Of a stretch of 26,828 nt of DNA, positions 15,606 through 24,102 are shown one piece after another; the first letter of the stretch is position 1; each line of letters begins with the position of its first letter. A program made the position numbers and the translations under genes. Under the pieces are notes generated by a model. The model worked only from the letters and a program-made list of their open reading frames with translations. It did no database searches and was not told the DNA's origin. The stretch covers positions 1 through 26,828 of the forward strand of contig JBFWNY010000046.1 in NCBI GenBank assembly GCA_050250815.1, written 5' to 3'. This stretch comes from JAEUMD01 sp050250815. GTDB taxonomy: Bacteria; Pseudomonadota; Alphaproteobacteria; Rhizobiales; Hyphomicrobiaceae.

Positions 15606-16244
15606 ATGCCAACATTCCCCGAGCATCTGACCGACCGCTACCGGCGCTTCCGGCACCGTCAGTTCATCCAGAACATGGACCACTACGAGGAGCTGGCCAA
15701 ATACGGCCAGGCTCCCGACGTCATGCTGCTCTCCTGCTGCGACAGCCGCGTCGATCCGGAGACGATCTTCTCGGCCATGCCGGGCGAGTTGTTCGTGATG
15801 CGCAACGTGGCAAATCTCGTCCCGCCCTTCGAGACGCACGGCCAGTTCCACGGTGTTTCCGCCGCGCTCGAGTTCGCCATCCTCAACATCCGCGTGAAGC
15901 ATGTCGTCGTCATGGGTCACGCCGGCTGCGGCGGTGTGAGAGCTGCCCTCGAACAGGCCGCTGCCAAGCAGACCGAGGCCCTGTTCATCTCCAAGTGGAT
16001 GTCGATGCTCGACGACGCGCGGCTCAAGGTACTTACCACCCACCAGGGGACCTCGACCGCCGAGCGGCTGCGTGCGCTCGAGCTTGAAGGCATCAGGACA
16101 TCACTCAAGAACCTGCGGACCTTCCCCTTCATCGCGGACCTCGAGAACCGGGGAAAGCTGTCGTTGCACGGAGCCTATTTCGACATCGGCACAGGCCAGC
16201 TTCTCGTGCTCAACCCTCTCAACAACGAGTTTTATGCGCTTTAG
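15606..16244 (+). CDS. Beta-class carbonic anhydrase
   Basis: A 212-residue protein starting MPTFPEHLTDRYRRFRHRQF. The zinc and catalytic motifs are complete: CCDSRVD with C44, D46 and R48, then MGHAGCGGV with H105 and C108. VMRNVANLVPPFE and HGVSAALEFA are typical of the family. It interconverts CO2 and bicarbonate, which would feed the carboxylations of the ethylmalonyl-CoA pathway among others. The frame extends upstream of 15606, but the N-terminus fits homologues from this ATG. It lies 85 bases after pdxY and 30 before the lipoprotein gene. Confidence 0.95.
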   Translation: MPTFPEHLTDRYRRFRHRQFIQNMDHYEELAKYGQAPDVMLLSCCDSRVDPETIFSAMPGELFVMRNVANLVPPFETHGQFHGVSAALEFAILNIRVKHVVVMGHAGCGGVRAALEQAAAKQTEALFISKWMSMLDDARLKVLTTHQGTSTAERLRALELEGIRTSLKNLRTFPFIADLENRGKLSLHGAYFDIGTGQLLVLNPLNNEFYAL

Positions 16245-16274
16245 TCTCGTTCCGGGCATTGCACGGAGTGCCCC

Positions 16275-16640
16275 ATGAGTAGATCGGCTTGCGGCGGCAC
16301 ACTTGCGCTCGTCGCCCTCACGATCGCGGGCTGCGGCGAGGCGGAAAAGCCCAAAGTCGCCAATCATTCCGTCGAGGGGGTCGTGGAAAAGATCGAGGTC
16401 CATACCCGGCACTCGAAACTTTTCGGCGAACTGAGCCGCTTCTACGAAATCAAAATGAAGGTCCCCAATTCGCGCGACTGGTACGCCAGTCTGAGCAGCG
16501 GCTACGCAAACGAGACCGACATGCAGTCGATCATCGGCGAGACGATAACGCTGGGCTGCGCGACCGAAGATCCCAAGATCACCACCTGCCACCACGTCGT
16601 GAGCATTCATCACAACGGCCGCAACATCGTTCGCCGCTAG
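16275..16640 (+). CDS. Small putative lipoprotein
   Basis: A 121-residue protein MSRSACGGTLALVALTIAGC with a lipobox (I-A-G-C, lipid-bearing C20), so it is likely anchored to a membrane. The mature part has beta-strand-like segments (SVEGVVEKIEVHT, FYEIKMKVPNSRDWYAS, ETITLGC) and a second pair of cysteines in CATEDPKITTCHHV that could form a disulfide. I do not recognise the family. CGGAG lies 7 bases before the ATG. It is 30 bases after the carbonic anhydrase gene and converges with ccmG, 37 bases away. Confidence 0.75.
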   Translation: MSRSACGGTLALVALTIAGCGEAEKPKVANHSVEGVVEKIEVHTRHSKLFGELSRFYEIKMKVPNSRDWYASLSSGYANETDMQSIIGETITLGCATEDPKITTCHHVVSIHHNGRNIVRR

Positions 16641-16677
16641 CAACGAAGCTTTGCGCGACGAGGCTTGGCCGGCCGCT

Positions 16678-17298
16678 CTACTTCGGTGGTTGCCCGGCAC
16701 GCGCCTTTTCGATCGCGGGCAGGATCTTCTCGACGAGGCTCTGCGGCGAGATCGGACCGACGTGCTTATAGGCGATGCGGCCCGCGCCATCGATGACGAA
16801 CGTCTCTGGCATGCCGTAGACGCCCCACTCGATCGCACCGCGGCCATTGGCGTCCGCGCCGACTGCCTTGTATGGGTTTCCATACCGTCCGATGAAGCGG
16901 CGCGCGGCCTCCGGCTGGTCCTTGTAGTTGACGCCAAAGACCGGCACGCCGGTGCGGCGTGCCAGCTCGACGAGGACCGGGTGCTCCTGCACGCACGGAA
17001 CGCACCAGGACGCCCAGAAATTGACGACCGAAACCTCACCCTTGCCCAGATCGACGGATGAGAAGCCGGGCACGTCGGCGCCGCCGGAAGTCAGCCCCTC
17101 GATACGGGCGAACGCCGTTTGCGGAACGGGCTTGCCGATCAGCGCGGAAGGCAGTTTCGACGGGTCGCCGGACATCAGCGCGAATGCAAACAGCACCGAC
17201 AACGCGAGGAACATGCCGACCGGCACGAGCACCCAGCGGTTGCCGCGCGCGGCTCCGCCCGCCGTTCCTCCACGGCCGTCGTCGCGCGCCTCATTCAT
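16678..17298 (-). CDS. ccmG: Cytochrome c biogenesis thiol:disulfide oxidoreductase CcmG/DsbE
   Basis: A 206-residue protein with one N-terminal membrane anchor (WVLVPVGMFLALSVLFAFAL, ~22-41) and a periplasmic thioredoxin fold. VVNFWASWCVPC carries the catalytic C99 and C102, PVFGVNYKDQPEAARRFIGR the insert of the CcmG acidic-groove family, and YGMPETFVID the cis-proline loop. CcmG reduces apocytochrome c thiols, or the CcmH partner, before heme attachment. Start 17298 has GGGAG upstream at 11 bases; ATG 17319 would add 7 residues. Last gene of the ccmA-B-C-D-G group. Confidence 0.93.
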   Translation of the reverse strand: MNEARDDGRGGTAGGAARGNRWVLVPVGMFLALSVLFAFALMSGDPSKLPSALIGKPVPQTAFARIEGLTSGGADVPGFSSVDLGKGEVSVVNFWASWCVPCVQEHPVLVELARRTGVPVFGVNYKDQPEAARRFIGRYGNPYKAVGADANGRGAIEWGVYGMPETFVIDGAGRIAYKHVGPISPQSLVEKILPAIEKARAGQPPK

Positions 17299-17323
17299 CG
17301 AAATGCCGTCTCCCGTCATACGC

Positions 17324-17488
17324 CTAGCGCCGATCCGAGCGGCGGCGCACACCGCGCGCTTCCAGTTCGGCCAGAAGCCGGCGCTGGCGGCGTCCATCCA
17401 GCACCAGCCAGAGCACCAGCAGGCCGAGCACCAGCGCCACCGCGCCGTAGCTCGCCCAGATGAATCCGGCATGCGGCCCGAGGTCCAT
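17324..17488 (-). CDS. ccmD: Heme exporter protein CcmD
   Basis: A 54-residue protein MDLGPHAGFIWASYGAVALV with a single membrane helix (~10-30) and a basic C-terminal half (DGRRQRRLLAELEARGVRRR). The GPHAGFIWASYG start is diagnostic of CcmD, a small subunit that helps release holo-CcmE from the CcmABC complex. It lies between ccmC (8 bases) and ccmG (25 bases). Confidence 0.92.
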   Translation of the reverse strand: MDLGPHAGFIWASYGAVALVLGLLVLWLVLDGRRQRRLLAELEARGVRRRSDRR

Positions 17489-17496
17489 GTTCGCCC

Positions 17497-18279
17497 CTAT
17501 ATCGAGCCGTCGGCCGCGCCGCGCGAGGCCCTGTCGACTTCGGCCAGACGCATCGCCTTGACGCGACGGCGCAGGATCTCGTTGCGCATCGCCATCATGT
17601 GCAGGGCGAAGAACAGCAGCGAGAATCCCACTGCGTTGACGAGCAGTGGCACGAGTATCGAGGAATGGATCGCGGGCCCGTCCAGCTTCACGACGCTCGC
17701 CGGCTGATGCAGCGTGTTCCACCAGTCGACCGAGAACTTGATGATCGGCAGGATCACGACGCCGACAAGACCCAGCACCGCGGCTTGCTTTGCCGCCAAC
17801 GCCTCGTCGTCCAGCGCCGAGCGCAGCGCCATCAGGCCGAGATAAAGGAAGAACAGGATCAGCACCGAGGTGAGCCGGGCGTCCCACACCCAATAGGTGC
17901 CCCACATCGGCTTGCCCCACAGCGACCCCGTCACCAGTGCCAGCAGGGTAAACGCCGCGCCGATCGGCGCCGCCGACTTGGCGGAGACATCGGCCAGCGG
18001 ATGACGGAACACCAGCAGACCGAAGCTCGAAATGGCGATGACGAGATAGCCCATCATGCCGAGCCATGCCGACGGCACGTGGATGAACATGATCTTGACC
18101 GTCTCGCCCTGCTGGTAGTCGGGCGGCGCGACGAAGAAGGCGAGGTAGAGACCAGCAGCGATCGTCAGCGCTGCGAGGATGGCGAGCGCCGGCATCAACC
18201 AGTCCGTCAGCTGCATGAAGCGCGTCGGATTGGCGAGACGTTGCGTCCAGGTCTGCGGCACGGCGTCGGTCGAGGTCAT
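17497..18279 (-). CDS. ccmC: Heme transport protein CcmC
   Basis: A 260-residue membrane protein with six hydrophobic segments. The tryptophan-rich WWD-type loop SLWGKPMWGTYWVWDARLTS binds heme at the periplasmic face; IMFIHVPSAWLGMMGY and SVDWWNTLHQPASV provide the flanking histidines. CcmC passes heme to the chaperone CcmE. ATG 18279 is chosen over a start 12 codons upstream because it matches the usual N-terminus (PQTWTQRLANPTRFM). It lies 60 bases after ccmB. Confidence 0.95.
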   Translation of the reverse strand: MTSTDAVPQTWTQRLANPTRFMQLTDWLMPALAILAALTIAAGLYLAFFVAPPDYQQGETVKIMFIHVPSAWLGMMGYLVIAISSFGLLVFRHPLADVSAKSAAPIGAAFTLLALVTGSLWGKPMWGTYWVWDARLTSVLILFFLYLGLMALRSALDDEALAAKQAAVLGLVGVVILPIIKFSVDWWNTLHQPASVVKLDGPAIHSSILVPLLVNAVGFSLLFFALHMMAMRNEILRRRVKAMRLAEVDRASRGAADGSI

Positions 18280-18339
18280 GGGCGTTGATCTAGCTTCCGA
18301 GGCGCCGGAGCGCAATTGGCCGCGACAAGCTCGCGCCGG

Positions 18340-19008
18340 CTACTGCATCTGCTGGCGGACGGCCGCCGCCGCCGCCAGCGGCCCCAACACGACGGAAGCG
18401 AGCGAGATCGCCGTCAGGATCAGGAACGACTGGGTAAAGCCCTGCGGTGACGACAACGCGGCGTTGATCGCCGAAATGCCGAATATCAGCGTCGGCACGT
18501 AGAGCGGAAGCACCAGCAGCGCCAGCAGCAGCCCGCCCCTCCGGGCCCGGATGGTGAGCGCCGCGCCGATCGCGCCGATGAAGCTGATCGCCGGCGTGCC
18601 GGCCAGCATCGTCGCCATCAGCAGCGGGTAGGCGCGGGCCTCCAGGTTGAGCAGCAGGCCCAGCACCGGGGCCATCAGCGCCAGCGGTATACCCGTCGAA
18701 ATCCAGTGGGCGAGCGACTTCACCGCCGCGACCAGCTCGAGCGGCAGCGCGCCCAGCGCCATCACATCGAGCGAGCCGTCCTCGGCGTCCGTCTCGAAGA
18801 TCCGCGGCAGCGACAGCAGGGCGGCCAGCAGCAGAGCGACCCAGAGAATACCCGGCGCGATGCGGCCGAGCAGGTTGAGATCGGGGCCGAGCCCCAGCGG
18901 CATGAGGGCGACGACGACCAGATAAAAGCCAAGCGCCGTGCCCAGCGCGCCGCCCTCGCGCCAGGCGAGCAGCAGGTCGCGCCGCAGCAGGTGAAGTACC
19001 GCGCTCAT
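18340..19008 (-). CDS. ccmB: Heme exporter membrane subunit CcmB
   Basis: A 222-residue protein with six membrane segments, beginning MSAVLHLLRRDLLLAWREGG. LPRIFETDAEDGSLDVMALG and the SLAHWISTGIPLALMAP segment are typical of CcmB, the membrane partner of the CcmA ATPase. Its ATG overlaps the ccmA stop by 4 bases (ATGA), so the two are translated together. Confidence 0.95.
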   Translation of the reverse strand: MSAVLHLLRRDLLLAWREGGALGTALGFYLVVVALMPLGLGPDLNLLGRIAPGILWVALLLAALLSLPRIFETDAEDGSLDVMALGALPLELVAAVKSLAHWISTGIPLALMAPVLGLLLNLEARAYPLLMATMLAGTPAISFIGAIGAALTIRARRGGLLLALLVLPLYVPTLIFGISAINAALSSPQGFTQSFLILTAISLASVVLGPLAAAAAVRQQMQ

Positions 19009-19661
19009 GTCGACGCCCCGGTATCCGTCATCCCGAGCCGCAGCTCGCGCGCGGCGTCGAGGCCGAGCGGCAGATGCGTCGCGGCAATCGCGAGCCCTCC
19101 GCCGGCGACATGCTCACCGATGATGCGTGCGAGCAGCGCGACCGAAGCGGCGTCAAGCGAGACGCTCGGCTCATCGAGCAGCCACACCGGCCGGCGCGCG
19201 ACGAGCAGGCGCGCCAGGGCGAGCCGCCGCTTCTGACCCGCCGAAAGATAGGCCGCCGGGATGTCGGCTAGACCGTCCAGGCCGAGGCGCTCGAGCGCCG
19301 GCCAGACGGTGTCCGCGTCGTTGCCGGCAGCACCATTTGCCGGTGCGCCGGCCCAATCGCCCAGATAGCGCATCCAGAATTGCGCGTTCTCCAGGACCGT
19401 CAGCGACCCCTTGTTGGCGTCGGCATGGCCCAGGTAGTGAACGACCTCGCGCGGCTCTCGCTCATCGGGCACGCCCTCGATCGTGATCTGACCCGACAGC
19501 GGAGCGAGCAGGCCGGCGAGTGCACGAATGAGCGTCGTTTTGCCGGCGCCATTGCGGCCCGTCAGCAGCAGCGCCTCACCGCCTCCGACGGTGAAGCTCA
19601 GATCGTCGATGACGGTGCGGCCGCCGCGCGTGAGGACGAGATGTCGGACGACGAGCTGCAC
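19005..19661 (-). CDS. ccmA: Heme exporter ATPase CcmA
   Basis: A 218-residue ABC ATPase. Walker A is LLLTGRNGAGKTTL, the signature loop AAYLSAGQKRRLALARLL, Walker B PVWLLDEPSVSLD, and the switch histidine is in AIAATHLPL. YLGHADANKGSLTVLENAQFW is characteristic of CcmA. It energises release of heme-loaded CcmE from CcmC. The start is GTG 19661, immediately before the usual N-terminus (QLVVRHLVLTRGG). First gene of the ccm group, divergent from acnA. The other ccm genes (E, F, H) are not in the window; a split arrangement is common in this order. Confidence 0.94.
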   Translation of the reverse strand: MQLVVRHLVLTRGGRTVIDDLSFTVGGGEALLLTGRNGAGKTTLIRALAGLLAPLSGQITIEGVPDEREPREVVHYLGHADANKGSLTVLENAQFWMRYLGDWAGAPANGAAGNDADTVWPALERLGLDGLADIPAAYLSAGQKRRLALARLLVARRPVWLLDEPSVSLDAASVALLARIIGEHVAGGGLAIAATHLPLGLDAARELRLGMTDTGAST

Positions 19662-20041
19662 GTCTCGGCCTTGGCTATCCCTGTTCGGTTGCCGCCCAAT
19701 CGGGCCATGCGCGCCATCGTTCCGCGCTCAGCGCCTGAAATTTCACCGCCGCCAGGGCCGGTTCTGCAAACTGCCGCCGGAAGTCGAGGTGGTCGCCCCG
19801 GCAGCCGGGCTATATAAGGGAGGCGCTCCCAGTCACGCCAGCGCAAAAGGGCAGCATCGGGTGCGTGGGCCGTTCAGGCGCCGCGCTTCCGACCCAAGCG
19901 AGACGCACCCGCCGGCGCTCCGGCGGCGCGGCACGAACCGGGGCCGACGCATCGAAACGGACGGCAGCGCAAAAGCGCTGACGCGCCATCCTGTGCCGTG
20001 CCCCACGACGAATGATCGAACGACCCTCCCGGAGATCGACC
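19662..20041. promoter_or_regulatory. Divergent ccmA / acnA control region with a structured acnA leader
   Basis: A 380-base gene-free region. GGCTATATAAG (TATATA at 19811-19816) is the best -10-like element for acnA; no good -35 is seen. Downstream of it: GGGTGCGT (19859-19866) can pair with ACGCACCC (19903-19910) around CGCTT/AAGCG (19884-19900); CCGCCGG/CCGGCGG (19909-19926) competes with the first stem for two bases; and CAGCGC-AAAA-GCGCTG (19965-19980) is a perfect tetraloop hairpin. CAGCGCAAAAG also occurs at 19839-19849. Folding is judged by eye only. Confidence 0.45.
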
Positions 20042-22762
20042 TTGAGCGCAAAGACCCCCAAATCCAACGACAGCTACAAGTGCCGCCGGACGCTCGACGT
20101 GGGCGGCAAGAGCTACGTCTACTATTCACTGCCGGAGGCCGAGAAGAACGGCCTCCCCGGCATCTCGCGCCTGCCCTATTCCATGAAGGTTCTGCTCGAG
20201 AACCTGCTGCGCTTCGAAGACGGGCGCTCCGTCACCAAGGACGACATCGCCGCGATGGCGGCCTGGCTCGACGACAAGGGCAAGGCGGGCAATGAGATCG
20301 GCTTCCGCCCGGCCCGCGTGCTGATGCAGGACTTCACCGGCGTCCCCGCGGTGGTCGATCTTGCCGCAATGCGTGACGGCATGAAATTGCTCGGTGGCAA
20401 CCCTGAGAAGATCAACCCGCTCGTGCCGGTCGACCTCGTCATCGACCACTCGGTCATCGTCGACGAGTACGGCTCGGCCAAGGCGCTGGCCCAGAATGTC
20501 GACCTCGAATACGAACGCAATGGCGAGCGCTACAACTTCCTGAAATGGGGCCAGGGTGCATTCAACAACTTCCGGGTCGTGCCCCCGGGCACCGGCATCT
20601 GCCACCAGGTCAACACCGAGTACCTGGCGCAGACTGTCTGGACCAATGAGATGGAGGACGGCTCCACCGTCGCCTATCCCGACACGCTCGTTGGCACCGA
20701 CAGCCACACCACCATGGTCAACGGCCTCGCAGTGCTCGGCTGGGGCGTCGGCGGCATCGAGGCGGAAGCCGCGATGCTCGGCCAGCCGCAATCGATGCTG
20801 ATTCCCGAGGTCATCGGCTTCAAGCTCACGGGCAAGGCCAAGGAGGGCGTCACCGCCACCGACGTCGTGCTGACCGTCACGCAGATGCTGCGCAAGAAGG
20901 GCGTCGTCGGCAAGTTCGTCGAGTTCTTCGGATCCGGCCTCGATACGATGCCACTCGCCGACCGCGCGACGATCGCCAACATGGGGCCCGAGTACGGCGC
21001 CACGTGCGGCTATTTCCCGATCGACGGCGAGACCATCCGCTACCTCACCATGACGGGCCGCGATGCCCATCGCATCGCGCTCGTCGAAGCCTACGCCAAG
21101 GCCAACGGCATGTTCCGCGAGGCAGGCGCGCCCGATCCCGTCTTCACCGACACGCTCGAGCTCGACCTCGGCAGCGTCGTCTCTTCCATGGCGGGTCCGA
21201 AGCGTCCGGAGGGCCGCATTGCGCTCACCGACATCAAGTCAGGCTTCGCGAAGGCGCTGTCCGACGAGTACAAGAAGCCCGGCGAACTGGACAAGGCGGT
21301 CAAGGTGGACGGCCGCGACTTCGAGCTGCGCCACGGTGACGTCGTCATCGCCGCCATCACCAGCTGCACGAATACCTCCAATCCGAGCGTGCTGATCGCA
21401 GCCGGCCTTCTCGCCCGCAACGCCGTCAACAAGGGCCTCAGCTCCAAGCCCTGGGTGAAGACATCGCTTGCGCCAGGAAGCCAGGTCGTCGCCGCCTATC
21501 TGGAGAAGGCCGGCCTGCAGACCTACCTCGACAAGATCGGCTTCAACTTGGTCGGTTTCGGCTGCACCACCTGCATCGGCAATTCCGGACCGTTGCGGCC
21601 CGAGTTCTCGAAGGCCATCAACGACAATGGTCTCGTCGCCGCCGCCGTACTCTCCGGCAATCGCAATTTCGAGGGCCGCGTCAGCCCCGACGTGCAGGCG
21701 AACTACCTCGCGTCGCCGCCGCTCGTCGTCGCCTATGCGCTCGCCGGCAGCGTCAATCGCGATCTGACGACCGAGCCGCTCGGCATGGGCAAGGATGGCC
21801 AGCCGGTCTACCTGAAGGACATTTGGCCGACGTCGACTGAAGTGCAGGACTTCATCACCAAGAACGTCACGCGCGAGATGTTCGAGGCGAAGTATGCCGA
21901 TGTCTTCAAGGGCGACAGCCACTGGCAGGCAGTGGCAGCCCCCAAGGGCCAGACCTACGGCTGGGACTCCAAATCGACGTACGTGCAGAACCCGCCCTAT
22001 TTCCAGGGCATGGCGAAAGCACCTAAGCCTGTCACCGACATCGCTAGCGCACGCATCCTCGCGCTGTTCGGCGACAAGATCACCACCGACCACATCTCGC
22101 CCGCCGGCTCCATCAAGGCGGCAAGCCCGGCCGGCAAGTATCTGCTCGACAACAAGGTGACCCCAGCCGACTTCAACCAGTACGGCACACGGCGCGGCAA
22201 CCATGAGGTTATGATGCGCGGCACGTTCGCCAACATCCGCATCAAGAACTTCATGAACAAGGATGCAGAAGGCAACGTGAAGGAGGGCGGCAACACCATC
22301 CACCATCCCTCAGGCCAGAACATGCCGATTTACGATGCGGCGATGCGCTACGAAAGCGAGGGCGTGCCGCTCGTCGTCTTCGCCGGCGTGGAGTATGGCA
22401 ACGGATCGTCGCGTGACTGGGCCGCCAAGGGCACCAATCTGCTGGGCGTCAAGGCCGTCATCGCCCAGTCCTTCGAGCGCATCCACCGCTCCAACCTCGT
22501 CGGCATGGGCATCGTGCCGTTCGTCTTCGAGGAGGGCACGACTTGGCAGTCGCTCGGTCTCACCGGCGAGGAACTCGTGACCATACGCGGACTGGCGAAC
22601 GTCAAGCCACGGCAGAAAATGGTCGCCGAGATCACCGGAACCGACGGTCGCAAGACCAGCGTTCCGATCCTCTGCCGGATCGATACGCTCGACGAGATCG
22701 AGTACTTCCGCAATGGCGGCATCCTGCACTATGTGCTGAGGAACCTGGCTGCCGCCGCCTAG
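20042..22762 (+). CDS. acnA: Aconitate hydratase A
   Basis: A 906-residue AcnA-type aconitase. SCTNTSNPSVLIAAGLLARN and GFGCTTCIGNSGPL provide the [4Fe-4S] ligands C442, C508 and C511. TDSHTTMVNGLAVLGWGVGG and the C-terminal swivel domain GVEYGNGSSRDWAAKGTNLL are present. It isomerises citrate and isocitrate. The N-terminus DSYKCRRTLDVGGKSYVYYS fits alphaproteobacterial AcnA. TTG 20042 is preferred because CGGAG lies 8 bases upstream; the ATG at 20012 has no ribosome-binding site and adds RPSRRS-type non-homologous residues. AcnA proteins of this class can bind RNA when the cluster is lost. Divergent from ccmA. Confidence 0.97.
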   Translation: MSAKTPKSNDSYKCRRTLDVGGKSYVYYSLPEAEKNGLPGISRLPYSMKVLLENLLRFEDGRSVTKDDIAAMAAWLDDKGKAGNEIGFRPARVLMQDFTGVPAVVDLAAMRDGMKLLGGNPEKINPLVPVDLVIDHSVIVDEYGSAKALAQNVDLEYERNGERYNFLKWGQGAFNNFRVVPPGTGICHQVNTEYLAQTVWTNEMEDGSTVAYPDTLVGTDSHTTMVNGLAVLGWGVGGIEAEAAMLGQPQSMLIPEVIGFKLTGKAKEGVTATDVVLTVTQMLRKKGVVGKFVEFFGSGLDTMPLADRATIANMGPEYGATCGYFPIDGETIRYLTMTGRDAHRIALVEAYAKANGMFREAGAPDPVFTDTLELDLGSVVSSMAGPKRPEGRIALTDIKSGFAKALSDEYKKPGELDKAVKVDGRDFELRHGDVVIAAITSCTNTSNPSVLIAAGLLARNAVNKGLSSKPWVKTSLAPGSQVVAAYLEKAGLQTYLDKIGFNLVGFGCTTCIGNSGPLRPEFSKAINDNGLVAAAVLSGNRNFEGRVSPDVQANYLASPPLVVAYALAGSVNRDLTTEPLGMGKDGQPVYLKDIWPTSTEVQDFITKNVTREMFEAKYADVFKGDSHWQAVAAPKGQTYGWDSKSTYVQNPPYFQGMAKAPKPVTDIASARILALFGDKITTDHISPAGSIKAASPAGKYLLDNKVTPADFNQYGTRRGNHEVMMRGTFANIRIKNFMNKDAEGNVKEGGNTIHHPSGQNMPIYDAAMRYESEGVPLVVFAGVEYGNGSSRDWAAKGTNLLGVKAVIAQSFERIHRSNLVGMGIVPFVFEEGTTWQSLGLTGEELVTIRGLANVKPRQKMVAEITGTDGRKTSVPILCRIDTLDEIEYFRNGGILHYVLRNLAAAA

Positions 22763-22788
22763 TCCTACGCAACAGCACCCTGGTGAGA

Positions 22789-22821
22789 GGGGTTCCGGGC
22801 AACCGCCCGGAGCCCCTTTTT
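22789..22821 (+). terminator. Intrinsic terminator of acnA
   Basis: GGGGTTCCGGGC pairs with GCCCGGAGCCCC (12 pairs, one G-T wobble) around loop AACC and is followed by TTTTTC. It starts 26 bases after the acnA stop. It shows acnA and the RTX gene are separate transcripts. Confidence 0.93.
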
Positions 22822-22977
22822 CTTGCTCCACTCCCCCCTCAGAGGCAGGAACGCACAACGATCCGTCAATTAACGCCAGACATGAGCATTCGTCGTTTGC
22901 TTATTGCTAATGTTTGCAAAACTGGCTTTGTTAACCGCTCACCGATCATCTGCCATCGACTTCGGAGTTGACGGGGC

Positions 22978-24102
22978 GTGCCGATATTCCATGTGCTGAC
23001 CGATTTCGACGACGACGTCATATATTTCGATGACGATGACATCGTGAACGCCTTGGGCGGCAACGACATCGTCCGCACCGGCGCTGGTTTGAACATCGTC
23101 TATGGCGGCGCAGGTCACGACGAAATCATCGGCGGCCACGACTTCGATCAGCTGTTCGGGGACGAGGGTGACGATCTGATCCGCGGCGGAGGCGGTGACG
23201 ACGAGATTCACGGCGGACCAGGCTCAGACACACTCGACGGCGGCGACGGTAACGACGACATCTACGGCGGCAACGACGATGACCTCATCCGAGGCGGCGC
23301 CGGAGACGACCTCATCCATGGAAACGGCGGCGTAGACACACTCGACGGTGGTGACGGTAACGACGACATCTACGGCGGCAACGACGATGACCTCATCAGA
23401 GGCGGCGCAGGTGACGATCTCATCCATGGAAACGGCGGCGTAGACACACTCGACGGCGGTGACGGTAACGACGACATCTACGGCGACGAGGGCGACGACG
23501 ATATCTACGGCGGCAACGACGATGACCTCATCAGAGGCGGCGCCGGAGACGACCTCATCCACGGAAACGGTGGCGTAGACACACTCGACGGCGGCGACGG
23601 TAACGACGAGATCCTCGGCGGCACGGGTGACGACGACATCTATGGCGGCAATGGCTCGGATGTCATTTGGGGTGAGAACGGCGACGACTTGATCGAAGGC
23701 AACGGCGGCAGCGACCAACTCGAAGGCTGTAAAGGCGACGACACGATCGTCGGCGGCGCCGATGGCGATCTGCTCATCGGCGGCCTCGGCAGCGACACGT
23801 TCGTCTACCGCGCCACGACCGATTCGCTCGCCGGACTACAGACTCGCGACACCATAGTCGACTTCGTGGAGGGCGAAGACGTCCTCGACCTGTCCGCGAT
23901 CGACGCGGTGACAGGCCTCGACGGAGATCAGGCCTTCAACTTCGTCGGAGCTGGCCCACTGTCGGCAGCCGGTACCGTGCGCGCCTATGTCGATTCCACG
24001 AACACCATTGTCGAGGGTGACGTGGATGGCGACGGTGTCGCCGATTTCCAGATCCTGCTTCAGGGCGTCCACGTGCTGGATGTAGACGACTTCATCATCT
24101 AG
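22978..24102 (+). CDS. RTX calcium-binding repeat protein, probable type I secretion substrate
   Basis: A 374-residue protein made almost wholly of RTX nonapeptides (pattern GGxGxDxLx), about residues 27-275, for example GGDGNDDIYGGNDDDLIRGG. A C-terminal segment follows: GSDTFVYRATTDSLAG, DTIVDFVEGEDVLDLSAIDA, and the end LDVDDFII, the kind of tail recognised by type I secretion systems and seen after serralysin-type RTX domains. There is no N-terminal signal peptide and no enzyme domain. RTX repeats bind calcium outside the cell and fold there. Start GTG 22978 has CGGAG upstream. One repeat contains a cysteine (EGCKGDD), unusual in RTX proteins. No type I transporter genes lie nearby. Function unknown: surface layer, adhesion or matrix roles are possible. 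Confidence 0.9.
   Translation: MPIFHVLTDFDDDVIYFDDDDIVNALGGNDIVRTGAGLNIVYGGAGHDEIIGGHDFDQLFGDEGDDLIRGGGGDDEIHGGPGSDTLDGGDGNDDIYGGNDDDLIRGGAGDDLIHGNGGVDTLDGGDGNDDIYGGNDDDLIRGGAGDDLIHGNGGVDTLDGGDGNDDIYGDEGDDDIYGGNDDDLIRGGAGDDLIHGNGGVDTLDGGDGNDEILGGTGDDDIYGGNGSDVIWGENGDDLIEGNGGSDQLEGCKGDDTIVGGADGDLLIGGLGSDTFVYRATTDSLAGLQTRDTIVDFVEGEDVLDLSAIDAVTGLDGDQAFNFVGAGPLSAAGTVRAYVDSTNTIVEGDVDGDGVADFQILLQGVHVLDVDDFII
23230..23640 (+). repeat. 108-base tandem repeats inside the RTX gene
   Basis: Three and a part copies of a 36-residue unit (four nonapeptides) starting TLDGGDGNDDIYGG: 23230-23337, 23338-23445, 23446-23580 (with a 27-base insertion encoding one extra nonapeptide) and a diverging start at 23581. 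Copies 1 and 2 differ at about six positions by my count, all silent. This implies recent duplication or conversion. Confidence 0.9.

Noticed and set aside
23230..23640. Regular repeats that might look like a CRISPR array.
   Set aside because: The repeat is head-to-tail without unique spacers, keeps the frame, and encodes RTX nonapeptides.
23224..23718. A 164-codon frame on the minus strand with valine- and alanine-rich repeats.
   Set aside because: It is the exact antisense shadow of the RTX repeats, so its repetitive look comes from them.
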